NCBI RefSeq assembly: GCF_042678145.1
Contig: NZ_JBHUDG010000014.1
Location: 1 to 64,000 of the forward strand
Length of the DNA stretch: 64,000 nucleotides
Direction of reading: 5' to 3'
Source of the DNA: Pseudopedobacter beijingensis
GTDB taxonomy: Bacteria > Bacteroidota > Bacteroidia > Sphingobacteriales > Sphingobacteriaceae
A program made the position numbers and the translations under genes. A model generated the notes under the pieces. That model did not search any database. It had not been told where the DNA came from and saw nothing but the letters and a program-made list of their open reading frames with translations. Shown piece after piece: positions 15,773 through 25,253 of the stretch. Position 1 is the stretch's first letter; every line of letters starts with the position of its first letter.

Positions 15773-16417
15773 ATGATATTTGAACTGGATCATAATTTAA
15801 TTTTTCCGCCTTTACATTTAGCTGAAGAGGATGGATTATTGGCTATTGGCGGCGACCTTTCTACCGCCCGACTGATCCTGGCTTATTCTAATGGGGTTTT
15901 CCCTTGGTTTTCTGATGATACTCCTATCCTTTGGTACGCTCCTCGTGAAAGATTTGTTTTGTTTCCGGAAAAACTAAAGGTAAGCAAAAGCATGAGGCAA
16001 ATTCTCCGCTCCGGAAAATTCTCCATTACTTTTGATAAGGCTTTTACAGAAGTAATCAAAGCATGCGCACTTATAGAAAGGAAAGATCAGGATGGAACCT
16101 GGATTACACAGGATATGCAACAGGCTTATACCAAACTATATGAAGCTGGTTTTGCTCACTCTATTGAGGTATGGCAAGGACAAGTATTGGTTGGGGGACT
16201 GTATGGCGTGTATATTAATGGGGTGTTTTGCGGAGAATCTATGTTTTCGAAAGTAAGCAATGCTTCTAAAATTGCTTTAATCTGGTTAATTGAAAATCTG
16301 GAGATTAAGATGGTAGATTGTCAGATTCATTCTGAGCACCTTGCAAGCATGGGTGCCGAAATGGTAAGCATGGCGACTTATCTGGGTATTCTGAAAAACA
16401 CAAAATCTTCTTTATAA
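15773..16417 (+). CDS. aat: Leucyl/phenylalanyl-tRNA-protein transferase
   Basis: This 214-aa enzyme of the N-end rule pathway transfers Leu or Phe from tRNA to the N-terminus of proteins starting with Lys or Arg, marking them for ClpAP-type degradation in the cytosol. Family landmarks are 'FPPLHLAEEDGLLAIGGDLS' at residues about 11-30, 'YSNGVFPWF', 'ILWYAPRERFVL', then 'GLYGVYINGVFCGESMFSKV' and the terminal 'DCQIHSEHLASMGAE'. Length is normal. The gene has its own promoter and terminator and is divergent from the DUF1501/DUF1800 pair. Confidence 0.95.
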   Translation: MIFELDHNLIFPPLHLAEEDGLLAIGGDLSTARLILAYSNGVFPWFSDDTPILWYAPRERFVLFPEKLKVSKSMRQILRSGKFSITFDKAFTEVIKACALIERKDQDGTWITQDMQQAYTKLYEAGFAHSIEVWQGQVLVGGLYGVYINGVFCGESMFSKVSNASKIALIWLIENLEIKMVDCQIHSEHLASMGAEMVSMATYLGILKNTKSSL

Positions 16418-16420
16418 AAT

Positions 16421-16459
16421 AACCTTACAAAGTCTTGTTTTATAAAACTCTGTAAGGTT
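16421..16459. terminator. Bidirectional terminator between aat and the BspA gene
   Basis: AACCTTACA (16421-16429) pairs with TGTAAGGTT (16451-16459) around an A/T-rich loop, with A- and T-rich flanks on both sides. It lies between the converging stops at 16417 and 16475. Confidence 0.6.
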
Positions 16460-16474
16460 GTGAATAGGATTTGT

Positions 16475-19400
16475 TTATTGTTTTATCAATTTCTGAACGG
16501 ACTGTTCTTTTCCTGACAAACGAATAAAGTAAATACCTGAAGACAGATTGGTTGTTTCTATACTGATATTCTGCTGATTTACAGTAATAGCGGTTGTACT
16601 GATTGTGCGTCCCTGAAGATCTGTTATTGTTCCTTGTGTATAAACACCTGCCGGAAAACTAACTGTTGCCGTTGTACTGGAACTAACCGGATTTGGAGAC
16701 ACTGTTACTGCTGCTGCCTGCATCTCAAAGTTTACGAATTTTACTCCATGGTCTGTAGCTATTCCATTTTTATCGTATTGGGTTAAGCGATAATAGTTAA
16801 GCCCGTTAACAGGTTTTTTATCATAAACCAGATAAGTCCCGGGACCTTTTGCTTCTTGTCTCTCTAAATAACTAAAATGGATACCATCAGCGCTTTTTTC
16901 TATAATAAAATGACTATTGTTGGTCTCGGTTGCCGTTTGCCAGTTTATCTGGACCAGACCTCCTTCTGTTTTAGCCACATAGGTTAATATGGTTACCGGA
17001 AGCGCTCCTCCGTCTGTTATAGTCCATCCTTTACCTCCTTCTGCTACTGGCTTTGTTAATAGGTCCCAATATTGCTGACTGGCTACATCATATTTTAATC
17101 CCACAGCCCCCAAAGTTATTCCTGTTGGTGTATTGGGGTTTTCCGCCCATCCTTTTAAAGTAAGGCCATAATTTTCGGCACTTAATCCGGAGTTGTTTAA
17201 CATATCTGTTAAGTCTACATTATCTGCCAATGTCCAACTACCCAGATTTTGATTAAATGCTTTTGCTCCACTAAACATACGGGACATATTGGTTACCTTA
17301 CTTACGTCCCAGTTACTGATATCCTGATTAAAGCTTTCTGCTCCTGTAAACATTACGGACATATCTGTTACATAGCTAACGTCCCAATGGCTAATGTCCT
17401 GATTAAAAAGTTTTGCTCCGCCAAACATAAAAGAAAGGTCAGTTATCTGGCTTAAATCCGGTGCTTCTGCTGGTAAAGAGGTTAAGTTTTCACAGGCTAA
17501 AAATGCCCCTTTCAAATTAGTCCATGTCACACCACCCCAGCTTTCTACCGCTATTAGTCCTGCCGCCTGCCCCGCATGTCCGTAGGTTTGAAAACCGGTA
17601 AATGTTCCACTCCCTGCTTTAATATAAAGACGATATATTCCTGTACCTGAAACAAAATCGTTCTGAAGTACCAGACTTTGGGAATTATTATTGACCTGAT
17701 ATGTCCCGGAATTTGTATTTTGTTCTTCCCCTACTTTCTCCCAGTAATACTCATAATTGCTTCCCTGTGTATTAAAAGAGACATAATAATTATCTGGTAA
17801 TTTATCGGTATCCCAAATGGTAATAAATGCTCCGGTATGGTCTATGGTATTTAAAACACAGCTTGCATCAACCACATCGTCTGTTATTGTCCACCCTTTA
17901 TTATTCTTTAATAAATCTCGGTAGGCTGTCGCATTACTAGCATACTTTAAGCCATTTACCGGCCAATACACATAGGTGACAGTATTAGGGTTTTCTGACA
18001 ATGATTTTAACAGTTTACTATAGTTTGTACAGCTTAAACCAGCATATTCAAGCATAGAGTTATAAGATCCTCCTGCTTTAAACGGCCATTTACTTAAATC
18101 CTGATTAAAAGTTGTAGCTTCGGAAAACATCTTAGACATATTGGTTACACTTCCTACATTCCATCCAGATATATCCTGATTAAAGGTGCTGGCTTTAGAA
18201 AACATCCAGGACATATCTGTCACTTTCCCTGTTTTCCAATTTCCAATATTTTGATTAAAGGAGCTTGCGCCTGAAAACAAAGCACTCATATTGGTTACAT
18301 TTTTAGTATCCCACCCCCCGATATTTTTATTAAAAGCAGTTGCTCCGCTAAACATACTGGACATATTATCTACCTTACTTACATCCCAACTACTGATATC
18401 CTGATTAAATGCGGTGGCTCTTGAGAATAATTGTGTCATATTGGTAATGTGCCCCACTTTCCAACCACCAATATTCTGATTAAAAGCAGCTGCCCCACTA
18501 AACATACTGGTTATATTAGTTACTTGGGAAATATCCCATTTGCCTACATTTTGGTTAAAGGCTTTTGCCTCGCTAAACATATAAGACATATTGGTTACAC
18601 TAGAAATATCCCACTCACTAATATCTTGGTTAAAAGCTTCTGCCCCATTAAACAGACTGGACATGTTAGATACCTGACCTACTTTCCATTTGCTAATATC
18701 CCGATTAAATGCTTTGGCATAACCAAACATATTTTGCATGTTGGTAATGTTTTCTGTATTCCATGCTCTTATATCTCCATTAAATGCATTCGCCTGATAA
18801 AACATACTTTCGAGACTAGTGCCTCCAATTTTCCAGTTACTGAGATTTCCATTAAAGACTTTCGCACCATAAAATACCCTTGCCATTTGTGTTACCTTAT
18901 CCAGTTGCCAGTTATTCAAGTCCTGATTAAAAGATTCTGCATCGGTAAACATCCCTGTAATATTGGTGACATTTTTCATGTCCCAGTTATTGATACTGCT
19001 ATTGAATTTTTTAGCTCCGGAAAACATATACTGCATATCTTTAACCAAGCTCAGATCAGGTGCTATTTGCGGAAGCTTAACCAGGTTCTCGCATCCATAA
19101 AAAGTATAGCTCATATTGCTCCAACTTATATTTCCCCAGTCCTCTACTTCTAGCAATGCTTTTGCTGTCCCTGTTACGGGCGCCATATTTGAAAAATACA
19201 TCCATTTAAAGGGCTTTTTGATATATAAGCGATATTGGCCCGTCCCTGCCGATATCTCGGGAATTTTTAAAGTGTAGCTCCCAGATGAAAGGGTGGTTTC
19301 TAAATAGACACCCGAGTTAACGGTAGATTCTTCTCCAACCTTTTCCCAATAATATGCATATTTTGAATCCTGCTCTGTATAAAGAGAGAAACTCTCTCCA

Positions 19401-20629
19401 GTACCCATTTTATTAGTATCCCAAATGGTAATGAAAGCACCTGTATGGTCTAGCATAAAACAGGAGTTATCTTTTGAGTCACCGTTCAAAATCCAGCCTT
19501 TCCCTCCTTGATTTGTTGGTTTCGTTAATATATCACGATATTGCTGTGCATCAACAGCATACTTTAACCCTGTTACTGCTCCCAGATTAACCGTATTTGG
19601 AAGGGTCGAATTTTGCGCCCATGCTTTTAGCGTTTTACTGTAATTAGAACAGCTTAATCCGGCTCCATCCAGCATTCCATCATAAGGAGATCCAAAAAAT
19701 GCTGTTTTCAGCTTCCAGTCTCCCAGATACTGGTTAAAAGAAGTGGCTCCTTTAAACATATAGGTCATATAACCCACACTGGTTAAATCCCAACTACTTA
19801 AATCCTGATTAAAAGCGACCGCCTCATTGAACATAGTAAGCATACTGCCCACTTTGCTTACATTCCATTTACTAATATTCTGATTAAAAGCACTGGCTCT
19901 GCTAAACATACCAGACATATTGGTTACACTGCTTACGTTCCAATTACTTATGTTTCGATTAAAAGAACTAGCTCCGTTAAACATATCCTGCATAGTATTC
20001 ACTTTACCTACGTTCCATCCGTCAATATTTCCATTAAAAGCGCTGGCACCATAAAACATATAACTCATGTCCGTAACATTTTTTATATCCCAGCCGACCA
20101 TATCACAGTTGAAGTTTTTAGCACCATAAAACATATAACTCATACTGGTTACTGCGCTTGTATTGGGTGGAGACGCAGGAAATACAGTTAAGTTTTCACA
20201 AGACTGGAACATAGACGCCATACTTGCCCAATTGATATTTCCCCAGCTTTCTACCTTTGTCAATGCTATTGCTGTTTGGTATTTTCCCCCTAAGCCAAAT
20301 GCATTAAAATACGGGCTCTTAGTTCCGGTTTTTATATACAATCTATAGATTCCGGATTTTGCTTTTACGGCTGTCAAATTAAGGTTCCCCGGAGAAGCGA
20401 AAGCGGCATAACTTGTCCCAGAATTTGTACCCGTTGCAACACCTGAAGCATTTATTTTCTCCCAATAATACTGGGCACTCCCTCCTAATAAAGCAGCCCA
20501 AAATGTCTGTCCTGCTTCCATTTTATCAGTATCCCATACCGTAATAAATGCCCCCGTATGGTCGGGTGCCGCTTTGCTTATAACGCCTGTAAACAAACAT
20601 AAGCTGATAAGTAGTAGTTTTAATTTCAT
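16475..20629 (-). CDS. BspA-type (DUF285) repeat surface protein with T9SS sorting domain
   Basis: This 1384-aa secreted protein has a signal peptide (MKLKLLLISLCLFTGVISKA). Three large modules start at about residues 23, 394 and 930, each opening with 'DHTGAFIT(V/I)WDT'. Each has a strand-rich domain of about 100 aa, then tandem 25-aa DUF285 units of the type 'FNQDISNWDVSKVTNMSYMF' (about 8, 14 and 4 units). A closing block follows with 'NYSKTLKAW', 'GLKY' and 'GWTI' elements. After about residue 1210 come a fibronectin-like part and a type IX secretion C-terminal sorting domain ('VSPNPVSSS' to the end). It is likely displayed at or released from the cell surface, in adhesion or binding. BspA-type proteins are adhesins in several bacteria; the ligand here is unknown. 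Confidence 0.92.
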   Translation of the reverse strand: MKLKLLLISLCLFTGVISKAAPDHTGAFITVWDTDKMEAGQTFWAALLGGSAQYYWEKINASGVATGTNSGTSYAAFASPGNLNLTAVKAKSGIYRLYIKTGTKSPYFNAFGLGGKYQTAIALTKVESWGNINWASMASMFQSCENLTVFPASPPNTSAVTSMSYMFYGAKNFNCDMVGWDIKNVTDMSYMFYGASAFNGNIDGWNVGKVNTMQDMFNGASSFNRNISNWNVSSVTNMSGMFSRASAFNQNISKWNVSKVGSMLTMFNEAVAFNQDLSSWDLTSVGYMTYMFKGATSFNQYLGDWKLKTAFFGSPYDGMLDGAGLSCSNYSKTLKAWAQNSTLPNTVNLGAVTGLKYAVDAQQYRDILTKPTNQGGKGWILNGDSKDNSCFMLDHTGAFITIWDTNKMGTGESFSLYTEQDSKYAYYWEKVGEESTVNSGVYLETTLSSGSYTLKIPEISAGTGQYRLYIKKPFKWMYFSNMAPVTGTAKALLEVEDWGNISWSNMSYTFYGCENLVKLPQIAPDLSLVKDMQYMFSGAKKFNSSINNWDMKNVTNITGMFTDAESFNQDLNNWQLDKVTQMARVFYGAKVFNGNLSNWKIGGTSLESMFYQANAFNGDIRAWNTENITNMQNMFGYAKAFNRDISKWKVGQVSNMSSLFNGAEAFNQDISEWDISSVTNMSYMFSEAKAFNQNVGKWDISQVTNITSMFSGAAAFNQNIGGWKVGHITNMTQLFSRATAFNQDISSWDVSKVDNMSSMFSGATAFNKNIGGWDTKNVTNMSALFSGASSFNQNIGNWKTGKVTDMSWMFSKASTFNQDISGWNVGSVTNMSKMFSEATTFNQDLSKWPFKAGGSYNSMLEYAGLSCTNYSKLLKSLSENPNTVTYVYWPVNGLKYASNATAYRDLLKNNKGWTITDDVVDASCVLNTIDHTGAFITIWDTDKLPDNYYVSFNTQGSNYEYYWEKVGEEQNTNSGTYQVNNNSQSLVLQNDFVSGTGIYRLYIKAGSGTFTGFQTYGHAGQAAGLIAVESWGGVTWTNLKGAFLACENLTSLPAEAPDLSQITDLSFMFGGAKLFNQDISHWDVSYVTDMSVMFTGAESFNQDISNWDVSKVTNMSRMFSGAKAFNQNLGSWTLADNVDLTDMLNNSGLSAENYGLTLKGWAENPNTPTGITLGAVGLKYDVASQQYWDLLTKPVAEGGKGWTITDGGALPVTILTYVAKTEGGLVQINWQTATETNNSHFIIEKSADGIHFSYLERQEAKGPGTYLVYDKKPVNGLNYYRLTQYDKNGIATDHGVKFVNFEMQAAAVTVSPNPVSSSTTATVSFPAGVYTQGTITDLQGRTISTTAITVNQQNISIETTNLSSGIYFIRLSGKEQSVQKLIKQ

Positions 20630-20713
20630 GATGTTTTTAATTGTTGAGCGAATTTGTGTTTAGGCCAATTTACGGTGGTAAACCTGCTTAGGTTTTGTTT
20701 TTAGGGAGGGAAC

Positions 20714-20740
20714 TTGTCCGAAAAACAGTAATTCGGACAA
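20714..20740. promoter_or_regulatory. Inverted repeat upstream of the BspA gene
   Basis: Perfect 9-bp arms TTGTCCGAA and TTCGGACAA flank a 9-base loop, about 85 bp upstream of the start codon at 20629 on the minus strand. It could be an operator or a hairpin in the leader. The rest of the 375-bp gap (20630-21004) shows no gene and no further clear motif. Confidence 0.4.
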
Positions 20741-21004
20741 CTAAATTGAACCGAAAAACAGATATTATCAGCGGGTTAAATACGACAAAACATCAAAACT
20801 GGAATAATATCAGAAAAGAGGAAAAATATTCTAACAAAGTGAAACCAGAAGGCGAAAATGATTAGTATAGACCTCCTCGTGATCAGGAATTTTCAATAAA
20901 AAATAGCTGAATAACTAATTTGAGGGATTAAAAGATTACACTGAAACTTAGGCAACGGAGCATGGACTATAAACAATGAATGATAATAAACCAAGATTGT
21001 CCTT

Positions 21005-22207
21005 TTATATTACGGTTCCTTTTTCAATATACTCTACGGGAGTTGTACCTGTACTTTTTTTAAAGGCGGCATAGAAAGTACTTCGGGACGAAAAGCCTGC
21101 TTCTTCTGCCAGTGCTTCAATGGTCAGGTTTTTCCATTCTCCTTTTTCAATCTTATCTTTAACAAAAGCTATACGGTAGTTATTGATAAAATCATTAAAC
21201 TTCAAATTATAGTGCTGTTTTAGCAGAGTTGTTAAGTGTCTTTGAGGGATGTTGATTTTAGCTGCCAGCAACGACACTGTTATTCCTTTTTCTTTAAAGT
21301 ATTCCCGGGAGATTATCTTTTTTTCAAGCTTTTGGGTATAGTCTGCTATTTGTTCGGGGTTTAATTTTAGAGGATCCTCTTTCCTTTCATGGTGTATGGT
21401 TAAAATTCCTCCGTTAGCAGAAGACAGGCCTGTTTGCGTTTCTTTATCTTCGATAAAAGCTGTTCCATAAATCTGTTCGGGCTTAAAAAAGAAAAGTATA
21501 CAAAAAATTAAAATACCTACACTAGCAAATAGGGGTAAAAAACCAACTCTTAATGCTTCGGCAGAAAACAGCAATGTTCTCACTAAAACAGTTATTGTAC
21601 TTATAGTTAGGACTGAAAAGAAAGCGTTATAGGTAAATAGCCAGTATTTTTGTTTTTTATCTATAATCTCGTTCCTGAATTTGATCAGAAGCTGCGTTTG
21701 AAAAACAATATAGATAATCTGCTGTATAGCTCTGATGATATTATGTGTCCCATGGGTTAAAAAGGCATACTTGTATTGGAAGTTCCATTTGGGATCCTGC
21801 GCCACCAGGTCTACGATATACTGTCTTTCTTCAGGGCTTTTAAGCATGTAGGGAACCAGATCGATTATGGATAATGCCGCCGGAATAAAATGCAACCAAT
21901 CGTATTTATGTAACTTCTTATTTTTTGAAAGCGACAACTTAATATACAAATAGCTACAGGGTGCAAATAAATAATACAGAGGGTTTCCTTTGTTGTATAA
22001 GTTTGGAAAATTACACACCTCTCCGCTAATCATCAGGTAAATCATTAAAGAATACCATGCTATTGCAGCAAGCACAATCCCTAACATGAGGTTTACCCAG
22101 AGCTTTCTTCGCAAATAATATAGCAGGATTAAAAATAATAATCCGTTGACGAAAAAAACGCCTAGTAATGAGATATGCTGTAATTGGGTCAAAACAAAAT
22201 CTGTCAA
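21005..22207 (-). CDS. AraC family regulator with N-terminal membrane domain
   Basis: The 400-aa protein has about seven hydrophobic helices in residues 10-240 (for example LGVFFVNGLLFLILLYYL, LMLGIVLAAIAWYSLMIYL and ILIFCILFFF). A cytosolic AraC helix-turn-helix domain follows in the last 110 residues ('ISVL..KINIPQRHLTTLL'-like first motif; 'LTIEALAEEAGFSSRSTFYA' second motif, then 'TTPVEYI'). Such membrane-bound AraC proteins of Bacteroidota resemble sensors that read a signal in or across the inner membrane. The gene is monocistronic, on the same strand as the BspA gene downstream and the antiporter gene upstream. Its target is unknown. Confidence 0.88.
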   Translation of the reverse strand: MTDFVLTQLQHISLLGVFFVNGLLFLILLYYLRRKLWVNLMLGIVLAAIAWYSLMIYLMISGEVCNFPNLYNKGNPLYYLFAPCSYLYIKLSLSKNKKLHKYDWLHFIPAALSIIDLVPYMLKSPEERQYIVDLVAQDPKWNFQYKYAFLTHGTHNIIRAIQQIIYIVFQTQLLIKFRNEIIDKKQKYWLFTYNAFFSVLTISTITVLVRTLLFSAEALRVGFLPLFASVGILIFCILFFFKPEQIYGTAFIEDKETQTGLSSANGGILTIHHERKEDPLKLNPEQIADYTQKLEKKIISREYFKEKGITVSLLAAKINIPQRHLTTLLKQHYNLKFNDFINNYRIAFVKDKIEKGEWKNLTIEALAEEAGFSSRSTFYAAFKKSTGTTPVEYIEKGTVI

Positions 22208-22269
22208 CTACAAAAATAATTGTTTCTGTGATAAAATAACGCTTTCGAATAAGGTATTTTATACCAAAA

Positions 22270-23508
22270 CTAGGGTAATAGTCTTTTTGCCATCTTCCCT
22301 ATAGTAAGCCCCTGCACAAGAATAGAGAACACAACCACAAAATAGGTTATAGATATAATCATCTGCTTGTAAGGGCCTTCATTAATGGATAATGCTAAAG
22401 CTATTGAAACGCCTCCTCTTAATCCTCCCCAAACTAATATTTTAATGGTAGCCATATCAAATTTTTCCTTAAAAGGGACTGTCCTGGCAGGAATATAAAT
22501 GGATAAAAACCTGGCAAGTAATACCACAACGATCGTAATTACTCCCGCCACCCAGAAATCAAGAACGCTAGGGATAAGCAAAATTTCAAATCCGATTAAA
22601 AGGAACAATATGGCATTTAAAATTTCGTCTGTGAGGTCCCAAAACTTTTCGAGATAATCTTTGGTTAATGCACTCATGTGATCGGTATACTTCCCAAAAG
22701 TGCCCAAAACTAACCCCGCAGCCACCATAGTGAGGGGACTGGATATTCCTAAACTTCTTGCCAGCAGATGCCCACCCATAACAACAGACAGGGTTATCAG
22801 TACAGAAACTTTGTAATCATCAATTTTCTTTAACGCTCGGGCTGCCGCTATACCCAACAATACTCCTATTAAAATTCCGCCCACAGCTTCTCTTAGAAAC
22901 AGCATAGAGATTCTTTCAAATGAAATCTCTGTCTCCGACCCATTTGCCAATTGTAAGATGACCACAAAAACCACTACTGCGACCCCATCATTAAAAAGAG
23001 ATTCGCCTGCAACTTTTGTTTCCAGTGCTTTAGGTACTTTTGCTGCTTTCAAAGCTCCTAACACCGCTACCGGATCTGTTGGGGAAATTAATGCTCCAAA
23101 TAACAAACAATAAATTAAAGGTAAATCGACAGAAAAATACGGAAGAATATAGTATAACAATGCCCCTACGGCAAAGGTTGATATAACTACACTCACCGTG
23201 GAAAAGACCATAACGGGCACTTTCTGTTCTTTCAGATCAGAAAAGTTAATGCTTACCCCACCCGCAAATAAAAGAAAGTTAAGCATAGCACCCATTAAAA
23301 GCTGCGTAAAGTCTAAATCTCTTAAAAGCTCCGAGAAATTATTAAGCAGGCTAGGATAAGTATTACCCAAAATAACCAATGCCACCGAGCTTAACATGGC
23401 AATAAGCATCACTCCTATTGAGGAAGGTAACTTAAGATACCTGATATTCAAATAAGAAAATATGGATGCCAGAACAATAAGAATTGACAAAGAATAATAA
23501 AGTTCCAT
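22270..23508 (-). CDS. Na+/H+ antiporter, CPA1 (NhaP-like) family
   Basis: This 412-aa inner-membrane protein has about 12 helices. The ion-binding helix motif 'FGALISPTDPVAVLGALK' and 'GESLFNDGVAVVVFVVIL' are hallmarks of CPA1 exchangers (TDP.AV and the FNDG). A further conserved 'ILVWGGLRGGVSIALALS' occurs in the last quarter. It exchanges Na+ (or K+) for protons for pH and salt homeostasis. There is only a very short cytosolic tail, so no TrkA-like regulatory domain. It stands alone, with a divergent TonB-like gene upstream. Confidence 0.93.
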   Translation of the reverse strand: MELYYSLSILIVLASIFSYLNIRYLKLPSSIGVMLIAMLSSVALVILGNTYPSLLNNFSELLRDLDFTQLLMGAMLNFLLFAGGVSINFSDLKEQKVPVMVFSTVSVVISTFAVGALLYYILPYFSVDLPLIYCLLFGALISPTDPVAVLGALKAAKVPKALETKVAGESLFNDGVAVVVFVVILQLANGSETEISFERISMLFLREAVGGILIGVLLGIAAARALKKIDDYKVSVLITLSVVMGGHLLARSLGISSPLTMVAAGLVLGTFGKYTDHMSALTKDYLEKFWDLTDEILNAILFLLIGFEILLIPSVLDFWVAGVITIVVVLLARFLSIYIPARTVPFKEKFDMATIKILVWGGLRGGVSIALALSINEGPYKQMIISITYFVVVFSILVQGLTIGKMAKRLLP

Positions 23509-23620
23509 AGATCTTGCTTTTATACTAAAACAACATAAAGTTGCAAAAAGTTCTGGTTTTTTAATTAGCTCTTTTTGCTGATCGTAAAAAAATATATCTT
23601 TATCAGCTATATTTTTGGTT

Positions 23621-24556
23621 ATGAAAAACTTACTATTTACCCTACTTTTTATTACTTCTAATATTACGGCACAAGAAGTAGTTCAGCAGAAAACAATAAA
23701 AACAACAACAGGAAAAAGCTATGTAAGAACCATAACAACAACATCCAGTCCCGACCGATTTGAGTTTACAGAAGTTTATGAAGATGGCTTCTTAAGCAGA
23801 AAAGGTTATCTTTCTTCTTACAATCCATTCAAACAAGTCGGAGAAGAAGTTTCTTTTTATAGAAGTGGAAATATCAAACTCAAACAATATAAAAACGGAA
23901 AGGAATCCGTTGGTAAGCGGACAGCATATTATGACAATGGAACGATAAGAGAGGAAGGCGAGTATCTTAAACCTTCGAACAGTGAATTTCTTGATTATCC
24001 GGAGTATCTTGTTTCTCAAATTTCAGATTCTTTGGGCAATAATTTATTAGACAAATCTGGTTCAGGAAAAGTAAACCTAACTTTTGCCAACGGAGACATT
24101 TTACGAGGCGAATATAAAAACGGCAAAAAAGAGGGCGAGTTTTATGAGTTATACAAAGAAAAAGAAGAGACTTATATAGAAAACTATCTGGATGGCATTT
24201 TTATTTCCGGAGTTTTTACTGATAAAGCAGGCAAAAAAAACAGTTATGAAAAAAAAGCTGTCTTCCCTTCATTTAAAGGAGGAAATACAGCCTTTTATAG
24301 TTGGTTATCGTCTCAGCTCTCTTATCCTACCAATATGAGAAGACAGAATATACAGGGTAAAGTTTTGGTTTCTTTTTACATAGATAAAGACGGGAAACTG
24401 CAATCTCCAACGATAAGAAAAGGTATAGTAAATGGTGATGAACTTGAACAAGAGGCACTCAGGGTAATGGAAAAAAGCCCTAAGTGGAATCCGGGCCTTT
24501 TCAGAGGAAAAGCAGTTAGAGTCAATTATTCGGTTCCCATCATATTTAAACTTTAA
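23621..24556 (+). CDS. Exported TonB-like protein with YwqK/MORN-like repeats
   Basis: From the ATG at 23621 the protein is 311 aa with a signal peptide (MKNLLFTLLFITSNITA). A middle region of repeats such as 'GEEVSFYRSGNIKLKQYKNG' and 'GKRTAYYDNGTIREEGEYL' is of the antitoxin-YwqK/MORN type. The last 90 residues contain a TonB C-terminal domain: 'FPSFKGGNTAFYSWLSSQLS', then 'VLVSFYIDKDGKLQSPTI' and 'EQEALRVMEKSPKWNPGL'. It is probably periplasmic. Proteins with a lone TonB C-terminus are common in Bacteroidota and seldom act with ExbB/D. The TTG 6 bases upstream is less likely as start. Confidence 0.85.
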   Translation: MKNLLFTLLFITSNITAQEVVQQKTIKTTTGKSYVRTITTTSSPDRFEFTEVYEDGFLSRKGYLSSYNPFKQVGEEVSFYRSGNIKLKQYKNGKESVGKRTAYYDNGTIREEGEYLKPSNSEFLDYPEYLVSQISDSLGNNLLDKSGSGKVNLTFANGDILRGEYKNGKKEGEFYELYKEKEETYIENYLDGIFISGVFTDKAGKKNSYEKKAVFPSFKGGNTAFYSWLSSQLSYPTNMRRQNIQGKVLVSFYIDKDGKLQSPTIRKGIVNGDELEQEALRVMEKSPKWNPGLFRGKAVRVNYSVPIIFKL

Positions 24557-25253
24557 TAAAATAAAAGGTTTAAAAACGTGTAGAAAATCATTATTTATAT
24601 TCCCCTTTAGTTGAGAGAGAAGCGTGTATCCTAAACAGGTCTGTTTTCGTCCTTAGTATATTTGGTTCTCTTTATTACTGGAATGTCTTGTTTATTATCA
24701 GTTGACCCGATATAAAAACTTAATGCTCATACTTTTGCTTGTTTTTACAAAAAGGAAGGAGTTGTCTGATCTGGGTTAGGATTTCTGAATCCTGAGGGCT
24801 TAGTGTATTTTTCTGGCTAAAAACCGTTATTTCACACCCTGTTTAAACGCTGTAAAGGCTGTTTTTAAATGCAGGTTTCTGGAGCATAGCTATAGTGTAG
24901 CTCCAACTAAGCTATAGTCGGGCTATAAGCAAAAAGACTTAGTGTATTTTCAGACATTGGGCTCTCAACCTAAAAGGCTCTAAGGTTTCTGTCTTTATTT
25001 AGGAAACTTCGAATGTTACGAATTTAAAATCCACCTTATTTGTAGATTCAGGAGAACCCTTCGGATTACTTTTAAAATGGAACCCTGCCTTCAAGTAGCT
25101 CTGAAATAAGCTCAGAGCATCTCCATAAAATTATTATAGCTATAAGACACTGAATCAAGTTCAGCATAACGGCCACCTCCTAAATAAATACACAAACTTT
25201 TTGCAAACAGCAAAATAAACATCGTACTTCGTAAGTCTAAAATCTAAGATCAA
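24557..25253. other. Gene-free stretch of 697 bp upstream of radA
   Basis: No open frame or RNA gene is apparent. There is a short repeat of AGCTATAGT at about 24895 and 24919, and otherwise A/T-rich sequence without strong symmetry. It may hold the radA promoter and the end of the TonB-like transcript. Confidence 0.5.

Noticed and set aside
18431..19153. 240-codon plus-strand frame inside the BspA gene
   Set aside because: Open because of the repeated 25-aa units on the other strand; its translation is itself a repeat shadow.
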